Positions 58,391-64,000 of a DNA stretch of 64,000 nt are shown piece after piece. The DNA is from Aspidiotus rigidus (Eukaryota; Arthropoda; Insecta; Hemiptera; Diaspididae). The translations under genes were made by a program, and so were the position numbers. A model generated the notes under the pieces. That model was not told the origin of the DNA. It was given only the letters and a program-made list of their open reading frames with translations, and did not search any database. The DNA is taken from the NCBI GenBank assembly GCA_035079385.1, contig JAVHKY010000001.1, positions 8,084,501 to 8,148,500 on the forward strand, given 5' to 3'. Numbering within the stretch: position 1 is the stretch's first letter; each line of letters opens with the position of its first letter.

Positions 58391-59279
58391 TGATAATTAC
58401 GTACGGTACATTATTTTATACATCTAAGGATCGTATTTTTTTGTCAATTTGTCAGGTGGAGCGATCACGTATGATTGGCTTCCGTCTTCAGCTGTTCATC
58501 CCAAAAACTTTTCCTGTCAATTTATAGGTATTGTTAGGCGAATACTTACAGCTCGGTTTTGATACAAATACATGTGTGGTTGACACTTACGAGTGATAAA
58601 TTTAAAACTTCTTACTGTACAGCTTTTTGTAACGCGCGTGTAGACCTCAGACATGGAGATTTGCACAAATATTATTGCGTGACAAAGTTCTTCGTAATTA
58701 TTGTTTTCTACACTCTTGAGAATTAGGAATATAACACTAATACAAGGACTCGCTTAATGTTCGTTTCCTTTTCTTTCTCTCTCTTTCTATGTTTGTAATC
58801 AATTATTATTTTATCAGTGTCATCTGGAGAGTTATGAAAATAGATCTTATTAAGTTGTCTAGTTATACCGAGATGATAAAAAGAGACGTTTTACCAAGAA
58901 AAAAAAAGGAGATCACTGCAACGGCGGAATAGAATTGACGATTTCTTGGCCGTGCTTCAATTTTAACCAGGGACGAATTCATCGGCGATTAGCAAAAAAG
59001 AAGAACGAATAATTTCTTCAACTCGGGAATATTCATTTGTTTCGAATTGAAATTATTTCAAACAAATAATAATGGCTGGTATAATTTCTAAATTCTACAT
59101 TTCCAGGTTCTTTTGCCATTGACTAATTTGTAATCTCGAGGTTTCAAATATTCGAGGTCATACAAACGACATCTCAGGTGTTAAAGTGCCGCCGATACAT
59201 GGGTAATATTTTGACATAGAAAACTTTTTCTCATTGCTCTCAATCCTTCTCGATTATACTTGATCTTCACGGACGCCCT

Positions 59280-60430
59280 TCTTACAGATAGGTCCTCATA
59301 TATGATAGAAGAGAGACTCAGAGAAACTTTGACTCGCAACCCGTGATGGAAGGGGGACTTATGGTGTTTGAAGCATTGCATACCTGGTTCATTGAAGGGG
59401 CAAAGCCGATTGGTGTACAAAGCATTGCATATCTAATTACTTGAATGGCCTCTCCTAATGCGGGTCATATAATGTATTATTTTCCAACCCATAGAACAGG
59501 TTCTCTACAATCTTCGTTCAACATCGTTAAGGGATCAGTCGTTTTTTTAAGTCCTCCTCCTATCGTATACTGTATAGCTCGATAGTGAAAATTTTTTCGA
59601 GTCCCCCTCCCTGTCATATACCGCCTAGAATGGAAATTTTTCCGAGTCCCTCTCCTATCAAATGTAGTTCGAGTGTGGACATTTTTTTCAAGATTTTCTC
59701 ACCCCTCCCCCTCCTCCATAGAACAAGTTTCGTGTTAACATTCTGACCTCTGAGCTATATATGATAGGAGGGGCACTTGCAATTGAATACTCAAGGTGTA
59801 CTTCGCTCGAAGAATCGAGCATTAAAAACATGGTAGCCAGTTTCAATTTTTTGATACATCGAGGTAGCGGCGGTATAGAAGTAGAATTGAAATTTTGTCC
59901 ACACACTTTTTATTTTACTTTGAAATCATCAAAAAATTCGTCTATTTTCGGACTGTGTAAAATTTTTTTGGACCAAAAATTAGGATTTCTGTTCCCACAC
60001 CGCCTTCCATTGAACCTTTCTGTGCATCATTTCCGAAGATCAAAACGATTCGTCGGAAAATGGAGCTTTGAGGTTTTCTTTTAGGAAGTCATTCCTTGTC
60101 ATTCGTTACAAGGACTACCCGCTCACGCCCGACAAGCATACCGAACTTTGCAGGATATTTGGGGATGTATATGCAACTTATCGTACACCATTTCGGGGTT
60201 TCCCAACGGGCGAAGCACACCCTTAAGCTGTATCTGATGCAGGGGGGGGGGCTTGGACTTTTGAGCTTAAATTCTCACTGTGGTAAGGCACAAAGTTTAA
60301 CCTTAATTTATGGAAAAAGTATGAACGAAGAAACCCCCGTAAAACAGGTTCCCTGTTTGCCTCGATTAACACAGTTAATGAAGGTATCCCCGAGCAGCTG
60401 ACGAGTTTTTTCTGGCCCATAAAAGAGGCG
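59280..60430 (-). repeat. Composite dispersed repeat, second large copy
   Basis: In order: one minisatellite-like unit (TATGATAGAAGAGAGACTCAG...), then a reverse copy of the 175-bp unit (GCATTGCATAC... with ATTGGTGTA, near 59370-59450). Next come CATAGAACAGGTTCTC (59488), about four diverged CGAGTCCCCCTCC/GAAATTTTTCCGAG units (59540-59700) and finally GTAAAACAGGTTCCCTG (60335). The order of landmarks parallels 22.5-25.6 kb and 32.8-34.0 kb. The short frames in it are spurious. Confidence 0.6.
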
Positions 60431-62449
60431 ATAGAAGCTTTTCTAAATTTTCTATATCTAAGAATGATTTCACGTAAGCACACGACGTTCAAGTTGACGA
60501 TCAGTTTCCCTTACGTAAACTGCCGAACAATCACTACACGCAATACTGGTCATAACACTGTATTCTTGTTATACTGCCGATATAATGAGGAACGAGATGA
60601 ATAAAATATTTTACGCAGGGCGATATTTTGACTTCATCATAAAATTTTGCGCTACTTAGACTCACTCGCACGAGTATGTCACATCTCTTTATTATCCGCG
60701 AGAAGAGAATCGATTGACCGAAACCGGTCGTGTTACAGAAATAAACTTTTTACGATTCGTGTAATTTCGCGTCTTACTTATCTACTTCATAGATCTACAC
60801 AGCTGGTGTACAGTTTGAGTTTAGACATTTTTCCAATTTCGCGGGTTTCCATTTTCTAGGAGCCAGGTTTCCTGTATTAGGAGAATACTTCAATAAATTT
60901 TTTATGAAAGGTGATGCTATAATCTTATTTCGGAGATGAGATTCATTTCATTCTCAAGGATTCGGCCAAGTGCCCAAAGTTATCCCCAAGTTCACCTTCT
61001 TTTTCCCCGATATAAATTCGAACGGTATCGACATTTGACCTCGGTATTCATATTCAACAATTTTCTTATTTTTCGTCAGCGTACCAATCCGTCCATTGCG
61101 CTATATATCCAAGACACAAATAAAATTTATGGAAATATATACCCTCCCCCCACCGAAGAAAAGAGCAAACTTGGAATGAAAATGTCGATAAAAAGGGAAA
61201 AGAAAGTTGGACATTTTTTCCATAGAAAAATTTCAAGTACTGTGTCCCAAAATTCTCTCCCAGATCAGCTCCCCGCTCCTCAATGGAGTATCCACAAAAG
61301 CAAATATTTTTTTCGGTCAATTCTTGTTTACGCCATTGTATCAGTTTAGTACTTACCAACAACACTAACTAAAATAAACGAGCCCATCGTCTCCTACCTC
61401 AAAGTAAAAATACATATACTTTCATATTTTATTTTTAATAGACAAAAATTCAGATAGCCTACTTTGTTTCATAATTATAGAAATAAAGTTAGGATTACCT
61501 TTCATCAGTTTTGAAAACGAAACTTAGCGTAGTTTCATTTCTTCTAAAATTATGGGGCTTTTGCCAAAAAACTTCATTAATTTGCAAGTTTGTCAAGCAT
61601 TTACAACGACCGTGGTTCCGTGCGGGTTAACGAGCATTTTCGAACTTTTGTTTCGAAAGAGATTGCAGTATAAAATAATTCCACCTAAAACCTACCTCGT
61701 AAAGGTCCACTAAAAGTTTTCTTCATTCATTTTAATCGTAAATGTACAAGTATGATCACATTCGAGATTATTCAGGGAAAGAAATTCTTTACATATCTCT
61801 CTTCTCGAGAACCGCGTTCATGAACCTAATCTCGTTACACAGACTCCTCCAACATGTTTCCTTTTATACAAAATTTCATTGTTGAACGGTAAACACCCTA
61901 ACATCATTTTGGAACACATGACAGATTTCTACATTCGTGAAATGGAGAGGTAATTCACGCATAAAGAATCTACGAGATCTTAACCGTACTTTCGTTACCT
62001 ACGAGTATTTTTATTGCCCTTGTGATTCTTAGATTGTTCCGTTGACAATTTAACTATTTTGCAGAAAAGTAGCACGCTCTACAGGTGAACTGCAATCATC
62101 TCATTTCACGACACTGCTTCTCCTAACAGATATGGAAAAGGATATCTATCAATACGTCTATCAAGAATTGTCTTGTTTTTTATTGTAACGAGCTTTAAAA
62201 CAACTAATAGGTTATTAGCTCGACGTATACAGTATGCTTATATAATATAGTTACGAGAATAATTATATAGTAAGTTAGGATAAAGCAGTTTTGGATACGA
62301 GTAAAGAAAGATGAGGAAGAGTCAAGTAAGGGTACAGTGGAATGTGGGTGAGGAGTAAAGAAAAGTTTGTGTAAATGTTTTTAAAGTGTAGTAATTATTT
62401 GAGTATTTTTATTTAGTATAGTTGTGGGTGTTATATGTGAGAATAAAAG
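60431..62449. other. No gene recognised
   Basis: The longest frame (137 codons, 60936-61349, + strand) has no known motif, no codon pattern of note and no splice partner, and an equally long frame overlaps it on the other strand. Confidence 0.45.
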
Positions 62450-62677
62450 TCAGTAAATTTGAGGTATTGTAGAGTACAGGATATGGTGTCGGAGTTGTTT
62501 TTGAGTGCTCGAGTGAAGGAGGAGGGTGTTTTGGTGGAATCGCGGAGAGCTAAAAGGTGGGGGCAAGTAAAAAAAATGTTCGACTGTTAGATTGTCTTGG
62601 TGACAGTGGGGGCAAGAGGGAGGGGTTGGGATATTGCTTTTTGACTCGTACATTTTATATGAATCAAAAATACTCAA
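62450..62677 (-). pseudogene. LINE 3'-end fragment
   Basis: The - strand frame contains SCPHCHQDNLTVEHFFYLP, similar to the Cys-rich closing motif (CxxC...LTVEHILLxCP) found after RNase H in many arthropod LINEs. Nothing else of the element could be recognised nearby. Confidence 0.5.
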
Positions 62678-62679
62678 TG

Positions 62680-64000
62680 GTGACCGTAAATCGACTCAAA
62701 ATCGACTGCAGCTCCTTTTCACCTCCGACACTCACTAACGATTCGTCGCTGTCGTGGACTTCTGGTATTATAAATTGATGTTGACTGAAATTCATCGACG
62801 TCGGGTTTGGGTCGATTATCCGTCACCGTCACTCATCGGCAAAAAACTTGCAATCGAGTGCTACGGGATTTTTTTTTCGAAAATCTGCATAATTTTTTTC
62901 TTTTTAAAAGTGAAATGTATAGATTTTTACGGATTTGCTCTCTTCGGTATTACTCGTACACGGATTTTTCTAAACACAGTTGCCGCACATAAATTGAAAA
63001 CAAAATTTTTTTCATTAAAAAAAATATTTCTCTCAAATTTGAAAACGTGTTTTCTTGATTTAAAAAATATTCTTCCCAATAAAAACATGTTTCTGTAATA
63101 TCTAAAAAAAGTAAAATCGTTAAAATAAAAAGGAAAAATTGGCTTTTATTTCCACTTTATTGCCAAAAATACACATCAGATGACACACGCATACAATTAG
63201 TTCTGTCTTTTTCAATATGAATTTCTACCAAAAAGTATAGAAAACGAAAGTTATAGCTGTCGAAATCTGCTTTCCAGTAAGCCAGAAAATTGGGTAATAG
63301 GTAGCCCTGATGATGATCACCTTTATATTCCACATACCGGTACTTTTAAGGCTTTCAAAATAACGAGCAACTTTCCGGGTAGTGCCCGTGCTCATTTTTT
63401 TATCTGTCACTTTCGCCCGCTTGCCCGCAACCCGTCATTTTTAATTGATGCGTTGCCCGCTGCCCGTTATGCACAGCCCGCCCGTTCATTTGCAAGCGAG
63501 CAGAAACACGTGTCAGAAGGCAAAAATTTTAATACATATTATTTTAATAATCACTGGGTCCAGAGGGCATAAGAATGTTCTGCAGAAAAGAATCTTTCAG
63601 TGATGTTGGAGAGTCCTTCTTCTTCGTATTGTTAGTTCATGATTGAAGCAATCTACATCATAAGAAAAGAAAGAAAGAAAAAAAAGACAAGGGTCCCGTT
63701 GCACGAGATCTTAGGAGGGTCGGCTAATCTCTTCTTTTTGAATCTTGATTACAAGCTCTTTAGATGATTGCCCAAACAACAAATGTATTAATCCTCGAAT
63801 CTCGATGTGAGATAAACCGGGATGGTGATCAGTGCAGATTGAATCTTGTGGATCACAGATCTCAGATTCTAGACAATGATCATTGCCAGAAATGTCCGAT
63901 GCCCCTTAATAGCTCATCGACTGTAATCTTAATTTATCGGAGAAAATACAAATACAATGACAGAATGAGATCCTTGTATTCATTCACTAGAGATTGACTA
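62680..64000. other. Right edge; possible hAT-type end and MITE start, no gene
   Basis: A cluster of GCCCG(C/T)T repeats at 63410-63485 resembles the sub-terminal part of some hAT elements. GGGTCCCGTTGCACGAGATC near 63690 resembles the start of common insect MITEs; its other end would lie beyond the window. Neither can be proven here. Confidence 0.3.

Noticed and set aside
60936..61349. 137-codon frame
   Set aside because: No recognisable motif, an overlapping 99-codon frame on the other strand, and no exon neighbours.
1..64000. CRISPR arrays, bacterial operons, tRNA and rRNA genes
   Set aside because: The repeats present are tandem satellites or inverted transposon ends; no spacer-repeat pattern and no convincing tRNA or rRNA sequence were seen by eye.

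Overview
This is a eukaryotic nuclear window, AT-rich, with short GT-AG introns and no operons. An insect (or close arthropod) is the best fit. The evidence is a tachykinin-type neuropeptide receptor exon, a secreted histidine acid phosphatase of the insect venom/lysosomal type, Jockey, RTE and Penelope retroelements, a Jockey internal promoter with the arthropod Inr+DPE layout, and dense foldback/MITE content. I cannot name the order with confidence.

Only three host genes are supported. (1) A complete 7-exon histidine acid phosphatase runs on the + strand (27435-34959); its last exon lies beyond a 5-kb intron filled with repeats. (2) A 3'(2'),5'-bisphosphate nucleotidase (BPNT1-like) follows at once on the + strand (about 35694-37010). 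All recognisable exons are present, but an in-frame TGA stands where the family has Trp. (3) One exon of a tachykinin-like GPCR lies on the - strand (53046-53464, 5' UTR to 53580); the remaining exons were not found.

The rest is mostly mobile DNA, often nested. 1-8 kb: a TIR transposon (1311-4582, 103-bp TIRs, 6-bp TSD) holding a twin-primed RTE copy (12-bp TSD), then MITEs. 8-13.6 kb: AT-rich, apparently empty, with a long (CT)n. 13.6-16.4 kb: nested palindromic MITEs, including one with a clean 8-bp TSD, and a broken Tigger/pogo element. 18.8-20.0 kb: a Foldback-like element with tandem-repeat arms and a near 9-bp TSD. 22.5-25.6 kb: a composite repeat split by a 2.2-kb TA-target element built of two internal tandem arrays. 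32.8-34.7 kb (phosphatase intron): a 45-bp minisatellite with higher-order structure and a palindromic MITE. 39.5-40.7 kb: three MITEs, one inside another with a perfect 9-bp TSD. 43.2-44.4 kb: a Ginger-like element (TGT...ACA ends, 4-bp TSD) with an intact 251-aa ORF. 44.6-51.8 kb: LINE debris, then a Penelope-like element with 148-bp inverted ends, split by a full-length, apparently intact Jockey LINE. 53.6-64 kb: LINE fragments, simple repeats and another copy of the composite repeat.

The two enzymes act in separate pathways (secretory/lysosomal phosphate-ester hydrolysis and PAP recycling in sulfur metabolism), so their adjacency carries no functional message. The strongest leads are the inverted-terminus Penelope element, the deletion-derived but ORF-preserving Ginger element, the young Jockey with a textbook internal promoter, the multi-level palindrome nest at 13.6-15.2 kb, and the nonsense codon in BPNT1.
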